64,000 nucleotides of DNA from Anthoceros angustus (taxonomy: Eukaryota > Streptophyta > Anthocerotopsida > Anthocerotales > Anthocerotaceae): NCBI GenBank assembly GCA_010909165.1, contig VJWM01000019.1, forward strand, positions 496,001 to 560,000, given 5' to 3'. The notes beneath the pieces were generated by a model that saw only the letters and a list, made by a program, of their open reading frames with translations, did not search any database and was not told the DNA's origin. This document shows, in pieces, positions 34,201 to 45,346 of this stretch (its first letter is position 1; every line of letters begins with the position of its first letter). Made by a program: the position numbers and the translations under genes.

Positions 34201-34399
34201 CCTCCTTGGACCTCTTGTGCCGGAAGTCAGGATCGCGGAAGCTTCTCTTGTCCTGCCTATTGTCCCACCACTGTCTAGGATCTGAGAACAGGTCCTGCCA
34301 TAACAGCTCCAGCCTGGCTCTCTTCAAAGCTTCCTGGCTGATATCAATCCCTGCAGACGAAGCTGCGGCTGGCGGCATGTAGAATCGACACGGATCCAT
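31274..34399 (-). CDS. PPR protein with PDF-like N-terminus and DYW deaminase of KPAxA/DRH type
   Basis: Intronless, 1,041 residues, predicted organellar RNA-editing factor. Residues about 32-85 (LLWQDLFSDPRQWWDNR, then PDFRHK ... WVESQL) resemble the PDF motif of plant organellar single-strand DNA-binding proteins. Next comes a long PLS-type PPR array (about 135-830) with repeated GNCLVDMYAKCGS / VFDRL / WTAMI blocks, then E-type repeats. The C-terminal DYW domain keeps the deaminase residues (HAE, then CDDCH). The PG box is replaced by KKPAKA, a KPAxA motif, and the protein ends GDRH rather than DYW. KPAxA/DRH domains are known from lineages with U-to-C editing and are the candidate amino-transfer enzymes. 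The start ATG at 34399 is the only sensible one; no clear targeting peptide was identified by eye. Confidence 0.95.
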   Translation of the reverse strand: MDPCRFYMPPAAASSAGIDISQEALKRARLELLWQDLFSDPRQWWDNRQDKRSFRDPDFRHKRSKEGLFVDNECKPAWVESQLAVWDAQLGSISGNDGNAQAGCWSKVWEQAQLSETVHSLDVLVQGGCHVDTSCVYRVLKRCVAEKNLALGRRVHEIIRKSGYESDTFLANHVIRMYASHKRLQEARQVFENVATPDAFMWCAIIKAHAENARPTQAMGFYRQMRQSTVKPDGYIVPAVLTACASAGDLAFGREVHADVVGTAVEQNVVVGNCLVDMYAKCGSLADARKVFDRLRARDVVTWTVMIRGYAQHSRGDEAIALYRSMEQEGIAVADHVTFVCLLKACTDIGALHEGKKLHSEIRERGLEADVVLGNCLVDMYAKCGSLGDARRVFDRLPKRDVVSWTAMIAGYAQHGLGQEALTLYASMQREGLTAPNHVTFVCLLKACMSIGDVEEGKEIHRQIQRRGLEADVVTGSCLVDMYAKCGSLEDARRVFDRLSTKNVVTWNAMLTGYVEHGLGQEALSLYSSMQQDGLTANYVTFVSLLQACASIGALDQGKQLHSEIRDLGLQDDLVVGNCLVAMYSNCGSLEDARGVFDTLARKDVVTWTSMITGYAKSGDVIEARRMFDSLETKNVVTWNAMISGYVQHDLALDALALFASMQQEGITPASHVTFVCLLQACASVGALHQGKQLHSQIRERGLEADLVVGNCLVDMYSKCASIDDARSVFDTLPTRDVVTWTAMLNGYARHGDGRMAIKCFKEMQQAGVEPDGDTFSCLLVACCHNGLVNEGQQYLKTMVDDHGITPCDYHYTSMVDLLGRSGRLDEAEDILLTKPFKNDVVAWTSLLSACKSHGDVERGQRCFDRLTTVDPQNASAYVLLGNIFANAGRWGNVDEIERSRLAAGAWKKPAKACIEVKNQVREFIVGESEDELSSKSRNLSSKMKNEGGHIPHTQLVHRAMSQSEKEDALCGHAEKLALAYGLLNTTDGTTLFVTKNLRMCDDCHSSTKTLSRLEEREIIVRDAHRIHRFQNGSCSCGDRH

Positions 34400-34776
34400 G
34401 GTCGTTGCTCAGTCCTTGGTTGCGAATCCTTGGCCGAACTACCCAAGTCTGGAATCGGAAAAGCGGGATTCACCGAGCTCACAGCCATAGCTCCCTACGG
34501 CATGTTCATCACAAGAGGCAATACGCAAGCCACCACCTACTTAGACAGCAGACTGATTGTGAAACTGAAGGGAGGAAGTGGTCCGCTATGACATTAAGAA
34601 ACAAAATAGGTCCGAACCTCGTTATTAAGATACAGCTCTACATGGAGCTCTGCTTCCAGTGTAGTGTACAGAGACGTGGCGATTTCTGACCATGGCAGTG
34701 AATGAATGTGCTACCCCAGCCAGATCCTGGCTGGAATTCGGCAGCAGATTGAATTAATTGTCTAGACTAGTCGGTG
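34400..34776. other. Short intergenic region
   Basis: Between the PPR start and the 3' end of the lipase gene, both on the minus strand. Should hold the PPR promoter. Nothing else recognised. Confidence 0.4.
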
Positions 34777-37015
34777 CTATTGCTGCTTCTTCCCTTTCGG
34801 TTGGGTACTGTCCTTTATGCACGCTGGATGCTTACGGCACCAAACTAAAGCATCCCGGTAGCCAAGGTCAAAAAGCTCCTCCATCTGGTGGTCTTCTGCA
34901 GGTACCAACATCCATCTCACAAGCTGTCCACATGAGACACAAGGCGTGTTAGGACAGCCACAAGTACGATTCTGCTTGAAATTCGCGTGTTTTCGAGTAT
35001 ACCTGGAAAAGGCTGGGTCTTTTCAATGAAGGATTGCAATCAGGGCTAATGCCAGATGTACCAAATCCTAGTCCTGGGAAGGGACAGACTCTGACCTGCA
35101 CATGATTAAAGCAAGCAGCACATAAGTCGGGGAAGCTGATTCACTTGGTTGTAAAATTCCAGGAGCACGCACTTACTGTATGATTGGCTGATGTAGGTGG
35201 CGCGAAAAATGCTATTCCTCCATCCAAACAGATGCGATTTCTGAAGAGTGTAACAGGCCAAGATGCAAAATATCTGAAACATCGGATCGTGGGGTCAGAA
35301 GACTCTTAACGAAAAGCGCTTCGAGAAGAGGTTTGGAATCGAAGCTTGAGCCTGCGGCAACATACAAGGGAATGTGGCAGGAAGCCAGCAGAGCATCCAA
35401 AAGATCTTCCTTGGAATCAAACTGATCCACGAGTAGCCCTTTCGGTGATCCAAATACCTGTGTGATAGACACTGCAAAACCCAACCAGCAAAAGACTCCA
35501 TCAGCCGAACAGATCGTAATGGCTGAGATCACCCACTTACTGCCCTTCAAGGCACTGAACAGAAAGCTTTCCTAAATCTACCGTGGCTTTACTGATGTGT
35601 GAACGTGCCTCTAATTCGACCATTAGCTCTCAGATGGGCATCCACTGGTAGGAACCTGTCCAAGAAGCGCCTCAAAACTGCCTGCATGAAAGAGAATGAC
35701 GTAGACATATGAGTAAGAGCAGATGCACTTTTCATTACTACCAGCTTATTACACAAGAAGGTGATCTATACCCCAAGTTTGAAGGCTGTTCCACCTTCCC
35801 GACATTCCCTCCCCAGTTCCTTTGTAGCCTCCAACGAATCCCGCATATTCACACCCCCAGCAACAACAGCACACACAAGGGCGCCCGCTGATGACCCTGC
35901 AAGGGGAGTATCTTCCTACAAGAAAAAACAACACGGATGATACCTGGTAAGTCTTCTTTTTATGCTGTAAGCTCAAACAAACTCTCCAACACTCCAACTG
36001 ACTCACAGAGACAAGGAACGACCGAATCCAGCAGGGAGGCAAGGTGTCTAACCTTGAGGAGGTTATACTCTTTCAAGCAATGCGCCACCCCCAGATAGTA
36101 GGGAAACAGTAGACCTGCAGCTGAGAAGGAGAATCCATGGCTAAGGTCCAGCCTCCTATTTTCCTCAGCTATCAAATCCTTCTTCCGGAGACCCCATTCA
36201 ACATTAGGGTTCACTTCATCTGCCTCGATGGACGCGATTTCCTCGTCGTCGTTCTCGATTCTCTCACCGCTTTGCAGCTGCTGTATTGCTTTCCTCCTTC
36301 TAGTCGGCAAGTTACTGTGCATCCCATCGCAGGAATCCGCAGAGAAGCAAACGCAGGTCGCCGATCCGCAACAGCGAGGATTGCGAAAGCTCTCCTCCTC
36401 ATCGTCCTCACCTCTCCCTCCACACTCTCCAGCCTCACATTCATCCGAAGCAGTGAACTGCGAATACTTCAACAGAACAGTCGCGTAAAGCTCGCCTAAA
36501 AGACTGCTAGCCTGCGCGTACAGAGATGCCAGACTCGCATCTCCCAGTTCAAGATTCGCCTCCGAAAGCTTATAAATCCACTCATAGTCTTGCCCAAAGT
36601 GCAACGCCGAATTCAAATTCCAGAGACCTCCTAAAAGCCCGTCTTCGTCATACACCTCATCGTTGGAAAAAGCAGCGTCATCCTCCCTCACAGCCGGCGC
36701 CACTCCAGCTCCAGCCGAGAAAGCGCGGGCCGAAACCACAGCCTCAGTCTCGCCGCCAGCACCAGGGGCAGCGCTTTCCGATGCAGATTCCAGACTCGCG
36801 CCAGGATCGCTTTCCTGCGTCAGGTACCTCTGGAACCATCTCTGCAGCTGAGCCAGCAGCAAGCCGCCGACCACGGCCACCAAGATCAAAATGGAGAAGG
36901 CCTGCCACAGGCCCATGAGCGACGTCACCAGCAGAGTCCGCTCATAGCTGGGAACCAACTTCTCCGGGAAGTTGAAATCCGCTAAAAACCCGGGAGCTCG
37001 GAATGCCATGTGCAT
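34777..37015 (-). CDS. Patatin-like phospholipase/acylhydrolase with N-terminal membrane anchor (7 exons)
   Basis: Exons 5' to 3': 37015-36053, 35915-35772, 35681-35609, 35471-35366, 35273-35177, 35095-35003, 34923-34777. Total 1,623 nt, 540 codons plus stop. The N-terminus has one hydrophobic helix (about residues 30-52, SILILVAVVGGLLLAQL). An Ala/Glu/Asp-rich linker and a Cys cluster (about 205-225, RCCGSATCVC) follow. The lipase domain begins with GFSFSAAGLLFPYYLGV, has the nucleophile elbow GSSAGALV and the catalytic Asp in ICLDGG, and continues with HIPLY, PPTSA, GISPDCNP and ELFDLGYRDALVW. The Ser-Asp dyad is complete. Intron 3 needs a GC donor (GAG/GCACGT) to keep frame. Substrate is probably a membrane lipid, by family. 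An upstream ATG is not seen; MHMAFRAPG is chosen. Confidence 0.9.
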
Positions 37016-38741
37016 TTTCAGTTCCCTCAAATTGGACCTCTTTGCCGCTTCTATTCAGGCACGTCTCCCAGAAACAGACGCGAAGGCAGAGGAGAAGAGC
37101 AGACAAAGCATGCTGACTGCCTCGAGGCAGCCAAAAGCACTGTCGAATGTCGAATGTCGAATGCGGAAAAGAAACAGTCACCAAATGCCTCCTAAACGCC
37201 CACAGACCTGTCACAAAAGCTCCTGGTAAGCACCACCAGATACATCACAACGATACCGTGATTCACACTTTCCCCACAGAAATACATAACCTAATCCCGG
37301 GCCCAACCAACGCGGAGCTCACTCACTCACTCACAAGCACCAGAAACACTGATCCCGGAACCCAAAAAATGCTCTCACCACGCCCTCCCGCAGGCCCAAA
37401 TCCTCCCCCATTCCACCCGTGGCAAGAGTCCCAAACCCAGAATCTCCTCTCAATCACATCGACTCTGCAATCGCCCACCAACCTCACGCAAAACACAAAC
37501 ACAAACCCAAACACAAACACAAACGCGACTCAATCCGTCCCCGCCGGAGCTGGTCACCTGCCAAACGGGCGAGAGGAGAGGGCTGTGCACCACACCAGAG
37601 CGGAGGAAGGGGGGAGGAAGGTTCGGAGGAGCGCGGGGAGGAAGAAGGGGGGAGAAGGTGGGAGGGTGGATGGGTGTTCGAAAGGCTGTCACCGGGGAGG
37701 AGGACGCGGAGTTGGGTGTTATAAGCAGCACGTTGCGCAAGGCGTCGTGGAGTGAGAAGCTGGCTGGCTGGCTTCCTTCCGAGGGCCGGGAGTCCGGGAC
37801 CCAGCGGGAGGAGCAACCGGTGGTGGCAGATCTGGGTAGCTGGGGACGACAGGTAGCTACAGGAGGGATCTGGTGGTGGAGCCGGCTGGATCCATGGCTG
37901 AGCCAGAGGCCACCCATGTGTTGCCTACCGTCTCTGCCAACTCGCACCACCTACGGCCAAGCCAACGCGGACATACAAGATACATACCTACAACCGACAC
38001 GCTGGCCCGGCGCCGCCGAAGAAGAAGGGCGTGCGTCTCATCCGCCATGACAGTTCAGTACAGTACGTAGCCACAGCGGCGCGCACGGTGACAAAGCTGG
38101 AACTTCAATCCAATGGAGTCCAGGGTCTATCTTGCTATCCGTTCCACTGGCTTTTACCACGGTCAGCTTTGTTTCTTCCGTCGCACTCTTCGCACAAGAC
38201 TCAGCCGTGCGGGCACTGGTGAACAGGAAATTAGGGTTGTGGCGTACCCGCAACTCAATCGCGATGAGCTCGAGGTAGAACGCAGCTCCTGGGACTGGCT
38301 CCTTCGATGGGCGCGATGACAGGCCCCACCAACCCCTCGCCTCCGTCACCCATGCCCTGTCCTGCTTGCTGGACAGCGGACAAGTTCGTTATAGCCTGGG
38401 GGGAAATTAGGGCAACAGCTGCGTGGAGTCAAACGACTAGGTACAGGGGTGTAGGTTACATAGGTGGCATGTGGGTACATGCATGCTCACGCAACCAATT
38501 CGGTTACCGGTTAGTCTACCAATCACAGCCACTTTATTGGAAGGGCCTGTCATCAGGAAAACAATTGCATCAGACAAGGAAGCATGGATGCATGTACCTC
38601 CTACCTACTCACGCAGCCTGTCAAAATCCCCGCTGTCCCATTTCTGACTGCTTCCTGTCATTAATTTTTATCTACATGTACATCGGAGGTGATCAACTCG
38701 ACTGCTTGGTTGCGAGGCAAAAAAGCGGAGTATGCTACTCA
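37016..38741. other. Intergenic region
   Basis: Upstream of the lipase. It contains a CAAACACAAACA-type simple repeat near 37,490-37,530 and a purine-rich strand asymmetry near 37,590-37,670. Overlapping open stretches on both strands at 37.1-38.1 kb follow from the base composition. No gene recognised. Confidence 0.45.
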
Positions 38742-41384
38742 CTACTTGGTTCTTGTCACCACGTGCTCCGCCAACTCGCTCAGAGCCCGCCGGCATTGCT
38801 GCACCCTCTCAGAATCGGAGGCAGGGAGAGAAGCAATGGCTTCAGCAGCCTGCGCGGCGTGCTGGGCTGCCAGATCTCGGGTCCTCTTGATGCCGTTGCT
38901 GCTGTTCACCAATTTCAGGGCCTGTAAGGAACCAGCAGTTTACCCGTTGGTTCATACTACTGTGAAAAGGCAGGGAGATTTGAGTGCAACGAGGAATGGG
39001 GTGCCGAAGGCTACCAGATTGACATCCTCTGGGGCCTTAAATCCCCGGTTGATCAACTCGTACATTTGTGGCTGCTCCTCCAATGCAAATAGTACCGGAG
39101 CTGTTACCAGACCCTGTTGGGACACAAAAACAGGGCTGCAGAACCTCTCTTGCTGATAACAATACGCCTGCTTAAGCATAAGTCCAGAGACATACCTGGC
39201 GCAAGTCAGAGAGAGCTGGCTTTCCCAGAGTGGCTTGTGTTCCAGTAAAATCCAACGCATCATCAACTAGCTGATAAGCAAGACCCTGCGTGGTGTTCCA
39301 AACGCTTAGTCTCAAGACGCGACACTTGTATCAGCTCAGTGCATGCATCAGGTTAAAGTAACGAGAACCCAATCCTCATCCCTAAACGTACCAGGTGGCG
39401 TCCATACTCAAATGCGAGTGTGGCAACCTCAGCTGGCTGATCAGCCAAGATTGCTATTGACTTGCAACTATTGGCCATCAAAGAGGCAGTCTTGTAGAAA
39501 GTTTTCTTCATATAATACTCCATACTGCAGTACAAGCCAGATTTTCTATTCAAGCAAGGGAATACATGGTAAGCACAAGAAAAAACAGATGCAGGCACAC
39601 CTGAAATTATCTTCTTTTTCGCTGGTCAGCTGCATGATTTCACCAGTGACCAAATGTTCCAATACCTTCGACAGCAACTCCACAACCTGTACATCGAAGA
39701 AATGGTGAGGACAGAATGAAAAAACTGCAGCAAACCGATCATACAGTTGCCTCAGGTTCTTGCATTGCCAAGCAACAGCATAGCTATACCTCGGTATTTT
39801 TTAAGGACGCAAGTGCAACAGAAGCCCGTGCTAGTAGAAAGTCCCCAGCCAGGACAGCCAGCTGCACAATCAGGTTTGGCCACGCTGTCAGTTTACATCA
39901 GTTCAGAACTTTGAGCATTACAGCAGTCCAGAACATTCTTCAAAGTTCTGAACTGCTGACAACAGTAACAATGTAATGCTCCAATCTAGACTACAACACT
40001 CTCTGGCAATGGACAGCGCGTATCACTTATCACTGCCAGCGTCATGCAATTATACGGTGCCATAAATCAGCAAGGTCAGCAACTTGCCTTGTTGCCCATT
40101 ACGAAGTTCAGAGAACCAACGCCTCTGCGAGTTTCTGCAAGGTCCAAGACGTCGTCATGGAGAAGGCTTGCAACCTACAAGGAACCATAAAGTATTAGCC
40201 AACCTGCTACCAGAACAGCTGCCAGACCCTGTGTGTTGCACAGGAACAAGGACGTACATGGATCATTTCCGTGATTTCGGCAATGCGCTGCTGCCTCAAC
40301 CTCCGCTCCTTTACCATATGATCGCTGACAAAAGTTGAGGCCATATCTGGTAGCACTACAGTCATTGATGATGCCATCAGCAATAACACCTGACAGGAAC
40401 GTAGAAAAATGATATTTGTGAATCGCCTCACTGCTTTACAGGTTATCTGAGTTTACAGAGAGCTTTGGAAAGTAGCGACAACAAAGTCCATGCTAAAACA
40501 GCCATGAGAGATATCGTACCATAGGCCGAAAACGTTTTCCTTCCACACCAAGCTTGAAGAAATATTCAGCAGCTGATGCTAACCTAGGAACCTGCAGCAC
40601 CAGGGCACCATTTAAGCAATGAACAAAGACACAGAAAAGGTCCTCTCACCTCACAAGCAGGTGTCGCTGCAGTAAATTGCTGTCCATCTTGCCACAAAAA
40701 TCCGACAACATGCACTTACCTCAACGGAAACCATGTCACGCAATCTGTGCGCCAGCAAAGCCAGCTCATCTGCCACCAAGGAAAAGGGGTCCAACTTATC
40801 CTGCACACGTCCAGCTCCTAAAATTACACAAGGCCTCACCGAACGGAGTGAATCTCCTTCTCAACATCAGGTCCACCAGAAGAGCTGACGTGAACCGAGC
40901 AGCTGCAAATCACCTGGTGCTTGGCATAGCTGCCAGATGAGGACTCCTGAAGACCAGGATCCAACACAGGCTGGAAACCGGCGAACTTCCTCTGCACAAC
41001 TCGGGGCAAACATGACAACAGCTCCGCCGGATCCGACGACACTAAACCCCTAGCGGATCCGGGTGCATCAAAGGGGAGGCACCGCTGCCCCCGAGCAGCG
41101 ACCGCCAGCTGTAGTCGCACCTGCCAGAAACAATCCCAGTTCAAACCCGCAAAAATTCCATTCCAACAAATACCACCAATTCTCACAAATCCTCCACCAG
41201 CGCATTCACCGGCCGCCGATCGACAACAAAAACCCCCCAAACTAGGTCAAAACAACGCAAAAAACGAGCTGCACCAAATCCTCGCCACCACAGCATCCAA
41301 GCCCCACATTGCACGCAATCAGAGCAAAAGCAGAGCCGGGAGGGCAGAGCCACGCACTCGCTGCAGGTTGCGCAGCAACCTCAT
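38742..41384 (-). CDS. Long-chain polyprenyl diphosphate synthase, likely mitochondrial (12 exons)
   Basis: Trans-prenyltransferase making the side chain of ubiquinone or plastoquinone from isopentenyl diphosphate. Exons 5' to 3': 41384-41358, 41120-40914, 40800-40720, 40591-40520, 40389-40258, 40174-40088, 39861-39790, 39686-39601, 39524-39392, 39285-39196, 39113-39015, 38921-38742. Total 1,266 nt, 421 codons plus stop, close to the Arabidopsis homologue. Residues 1-25 ([20 protein letters not shown]) are Arg-rich without acids, as in mitochondrial presequences. Catalytic motifs are intact: first Asp-rich motif in [16 protein letters not shown], second in [16 protein letters not shown] at the end of exon 6 is followed by a GC-AG intron (AAG/GCAAGT). 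The first 27-nt exon is the least certain. Confidence 0.93.
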
Positions 41385-41929
41385 CTCCGACCCGAATGCG
41401 GAGATCAGCAGACAGAGCAACCGCCGTCTCCTCCGACCATCCCCTCACCGCAGCGCCAGCACCCCCGGCAGGAGGGCCTGCCTGCGCCGCCCCGGCTGCC
41501 AACACGTGGCCTCAGTCAATTCCAGCCCGCGGCCGCCCCCGCGATTCACCTGCTCAGCGCCAGGGGATCTCCAAGCTCCACACAAGCAGCGGGGCACGGA
41601 CATGGGGCCCCACCGCCGATCTCACCGCAGGCTCCCCACAGTCGACAGCAATTTGCAAACACTCCCCAACCCCTCGTTTTCACATCGGCCAGTGCCGACT
41701 CCTTCAGGAACGTCAAATAGTGTGCCTCCTACCTACATACATGCTTTGCAAGTGCCACGCCCCAGCAAGTATGTATCTATGTACCTACATACATTACCTA
41801 TACGTGTAAATCGTGCATTTTGATTAATTGAATGTAGAAAAATATGAGATAATCGATCCACCACCTAATAAGGTTGTAGTCCATACATAAAGCTGCAGTT
41901 AAGTTCGTATGTGGGTGTCACGATTTTTG
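41385..41929. other. Intergenic region
   Basis: GC-rich 5' flank of the synthase to about 41,700, then AT-rich. No gene recognised. Confidence 0.4.
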
Positions 41930-43000
41930 GTCGCAAGTTCAACTGGTTTTCTCGCACCACCAAGGGGATGGGTTCTGATGGTATTCTGCGTCGAGCTTCA
42001 TGCAAGCTGAATATTCAAGATATCAACCTCCAGAAGCAGCTTTTCAACACACTGGTCATACCCTCAACTTCGTATGGTGCTAAAATCTAGAGCCCGGGTC
42101 TCTCCTCTTCCTCTTGGGCTAAGGTGGAAAGGTACAGGCTTCTTTTATCCGTGCTCACATTGCTTGCAAGCGTTCGACCCCCTTAACTATTTCCCTTTCT
42201 GAATTTGCTGCCTTCTTTCTTGAACTTGATGGCCTCTTTCGCCTATCATGTTTCCTTGACCGCCTCCTCCTCCTTGACATTGCTAACTCCATCCCTCCCC
42301 TCTACCATCTCCTTGCCTACAGATCTTCCTGTTCCCTTTGGGTCAATTATGATTTCCAAGCTTCTTTTTGTTGGCTCTCCCAGGCCAGTGATTAGCTTAA
42401 AAGACTAGAATTTGAACCTTTTGGACCCCCCAGCTTGGCTTACTCCCCATTCCCCCTTCCTCCTTTCTCACCTCCTTCCGAGCCACCTCATCCGGTGGGA
42501 CCTTAGGTTTAAATACCTTCGTCTCACTTGGTCCCCCTTCTCATTTGCCCCTCTTCTAACGCCCAGACTCTATTTCTACAAGGAGGAGTTTCATGTCAAT
42601 CCCCCCTCTCGTTTCCCTACTCTACCACGCTACCTCAGTTCTCCTATCTCCTTCAAGCTCTGCACACTCATCGATCAATTCCGTGTTAGCTCCCATCAGC
42701 TCTGAATTGAGACCAACCGTTGGCTTAAGCCCACGCCGTCTCAGGTTGCTCGTATTTGCAAGCTCTGCTCCCTCGACACTCAATCTAAATGACACTTCCT
42801 CTTCTATTGCCATGTCTATGCTCCTATTCGGGCTCATTACTCTCTTCCTTTTTAGTGTGCTAGGTTTTCCTTGCGCAAATTCTTCTCCTTTCATGTACCT
42901 AAGCTCACTGGCCTATGTCTCTGAGCTTCTTGATTATCGGACCAAGTTAGACTCTTTATAGATTCTTGCCTCTTTTTTCATTCTTATACCTTTCCCTCAT
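41930..43000 (+). pseudogene. LINE reverse-transcriptase 3' fragment, copy A
   Basis: Degenerate plus-strand C-terminal part of a LINE open reading frame: DINLQKQLFNTLVIPSTSYG and SPGLSSSSWAKVERY (the post-RT segment). Further on come VSSHQL, then a zinc-knuckle remnant ICKLCSLDTQS followed by HFLFYCHVY, the Cys-x2-Cys ... His ... Cys motif at the end of many plant LINE polyproteins. Several stops and frame shifts. The part from 42,082 on is repeated as copy B. Confidence 0.7.
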
Positions 43001-43064
43001 TTTTTCTCATCTCATACAGTCTATGTCTCTCTAGTTTAGACGTACATATGTGCACGTAGTGTTT

Positions 43065-43212
43065 TGTTCATTTTATGTGCGGAAGACCTCTCACACAAAC
43101 ACTAAGTGCAGGAGACAATGAATGAATTAATAATGTAAAAATTGTTCTTATATACACAGTAAAGTCATTAACCCTAAACTAAATAACTGAGGTAGGTTAA
43201 ATAAGTATAACA
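43065..43212 (-). repeat. Ty1/copia LTR (unit 1)
   Basis: 148 bp. On the minus strand it starts TGTTATACTT and ends AAAATGAACA, with a TATATAAG box. Near-identical to 45142-45286 and similar to 47091-47236. Confidence 0.8.
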
Positions 43213-44026
43213 CTTCCACTTAACATATCGAGGTCAAACTAACGTGTCAGGCATTGAAAACATCTCGACCAAATGCACCTCGTGACCGGCAATTGGACTC
43301 CTCTCCATACACAGCATGGAAGGCATGAGCTTGGTTCTCGCATGCGACGTCCATATTGTAACCCTCAAGATGGATCTCGGATAACACTAGTTACGACTAT
43401 GACCATCACAATCACCACAACCCTAGCGGCGTGGTTACGCGGCTATGGTGCGGACGCAAAATCAGCAGTTGAGCAGCCAAAAGCGACCGGTAACCCCACG
43501 AGGCGGCCATTGGCAAGCTCCCACTCACCAAAGAGCTCGTGAAGAGTCACACAACAGACGAAGAAACTCACTCTACAACTCGGTTAGAGCGTCCAAAACC
43601 CACAGCGGCCGACAAGAATATGTTGCGGTCTTCACAAAATCCTTCTCAAGTATGACAAGCGAAGGTAGCATTGTCGGCATGGGCAGGGCGTATGAGTTGG
43701 AGGAGCTTGTCTTGCAGGCCCAAACAAGATGAACGGAAGGCCTTTAATCGATGTAGAGTGTCAGGCTATGGTAGAAGACTTAATATAGTCCAGCCCATGT
43801 GACCAGATAGACCACCTCAAGAGGTAAACACTTCAGCCATGCGCCTAGAAGATGTTGCCAATACACCTCTGCAGGGAACTCACGATTGTCTGCAATAATA
43901 AACTTCATCCACTAGGTTGCCTGATTATATGTGGTGATCCGTGAACGCAAGTTGGGTCGCATAGCATACTCAAAGATCAAAACATGAAATCCACCACAGA
44001 GGCTGTGTCCGGACTTGCTTTGAGGA

Positions 44027-44257
44027 TCAAACGTCAGATGTGAGTGTAAGCATAATAAACTCTTTAAGCCACAAGGCTACCATATGCTTGTAGTGTATAA
44101 ACTTAGGCAAGCCCTTGGTAAGAACGTCAGCCGTATTTTGTTTAGTGTTGACATATTCCACTTTCCTAACCCCTCGCTCAGCCACATCTCTAATATAGTG
44201 ATGATATAGCTCAGAGTCTATGTGCTTTGTCTTGGCATGAAAGCGTGGATTGGACAC
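44027..44257 (-). pseudogene. Copia RNase H C-terminus (unit 1)
   Basis: Reads NPRFHAKTKHIDSELYHHYI, then VEYVNTKQNTADVLTKGL, the end of Ty1/copia RNase H. Identical in protein to the unit 2 copy. Confidence 0.85.
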
Positions 44258-44329
44258 AAGTGTAATAGTTGATATATTATCACAAAGGAGTACATGTAGA
44301 GTGAATAAGTGAATAAAATCTAGAGCCCG

Positions 44330-45050
44330 GGTCTCTCCTCTTCCTCTTGGGCTAAGGTGGAAAGGTACAGGCTTCTTTTATCCGTGCTCACATTGCTTGC
44401 AAGCGTTCGACCCCCTTAACTATTTCCCTTTGGGTCAATTATGATTTCCAAGCTTCTTTTTGTTGGCTCTCGGGCGGTGATTAGCTTAAAGACTAGAATT
44501 TGAACCTTTTGGACCCCGACAGCTTACTCCCCATTCCCCTTCCTCCTTTCTCACCTCCTTGAGCCACCTCATCCGGTGGGACCTTAGGTTTAAATACCTT
44601 CGTCTCACTTGGTCCCCCTTCTCATTTGCCCCTCTTCTAACGCCCGGACTCTATTTCTACAAGGAGGAGTTTCATGTCAATCCCCCTCTCGTTTCCCTAC
44701 TCTACCACGCTACCTCGGTTCTCCTATCTCCTTCAAGCTCGCACACTCATCGATCAATTCCGTGTTAGCTCCCATCGACTCAATTGAGACCAACGTTAGC
44801 TTAAGCCCCTGTCTCGGGTTGCTCGTGTTTGCAAGCTCTGCTCCTCGACACTCAATCTAAATGACACTTCCTCTTCTATTGCCATGTCTATGCTCCTATT
44901 CGGGCTCATTACTCTCTTCCTTTTTAGTGTGCTAGGTTTTCCTTGCGCAAATTCTTCTCCTTTCATGTACCTAAGCTCACTGGCCTATGTCTCTCTGAGC
45001 TTCTTGATTATCGGCAGACCAAGTTAGACTCTTTATAGATTCTTGCCTCT
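44330..45050 (+). pseudogene. LINE reverse-transcriptase 3' fragment, copy B
   Basis: Same sequence as the later part of copy A, including FKYLRLTWSPFSFAPLLTP and the zinc-knuckle remnant, with its own indels. Confidence 0.7.
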
Positions 45051-45141
45051 TTTTTCATTCTTATACCTTTCCCTCATTTTTTCTCATCTCATACAGTCTA
45101 TGTCTCTCTAGTTTAGACGTACATATGTGCACGTAGTGTTT

Positions 45142-45286
45142 TGTTCATTTTATGTGCGGAAGACCTCTCACACAAACACTAAGTGCAGGAGACAATGAAT
45201 GAATTAATAATGTAAAATTGTTCTTATATACAGTAAAGTCATTAACCCTAAACTAAATAAGCGGGGTAGGTTAAATAAGTATAACA
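45142..45286 (-). repeat. Ty1/copia LTR (unit 2; 3' LTR of the element)
   Basis: 145 bp, TG...CA on the minus strand. Together with 47091-47236 it frames the internally deleted copia element. Confidence 0.8.
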
Positions 45287-45346
45287 CTTCCACTTAACAT
45301 ATCGAGGTCAAACTAACGTGTCAGGCATTGAAAACATCTCGACCAA

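Larger units (their letters stand above)
42082..44314. repeat. Tandem duplication, unit 1
   Basis: 2.23-kb unit starting AAAATCTAGAGCCCGGG. It holds a LINE 3' fragment, a copia LTR (43065-43212), an extra open frame, and a copia RNase H fragment. It is followed directly by unit 2, which has the same content. Main difference: about 110 bases (near 42,200-42,310) are absent from unit 2, and there are many small indels. Confidence 0.9.

Noticed and set aside
31967-34278. Plus-strand open frames inside the PPR gene
   Set aside because: Antisense shadows of a repeat-rich coding region; no family match.
31274-34399. Selaginella as the source organism
   Set aside because: Short introns fit, but Selaginella is known for C-to-U editing without U-to-C, and the KPAxA/DRH domain points to a lineage with U-to-C editing.
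37147-38050. Overlapping open frames on both strands upstream of the lipase
   Set aside because: Explained by simple repeats and purine-rich composition; no conserved motif.
40801-40840. Donor GTGAGG at 40,839 as the end of synthase exon 2
   Set aside because: It would leave a 39-nt intron and the wrong phase. CAG/GTGATT at 40,914 gives a 113-nt intron and the right frame.
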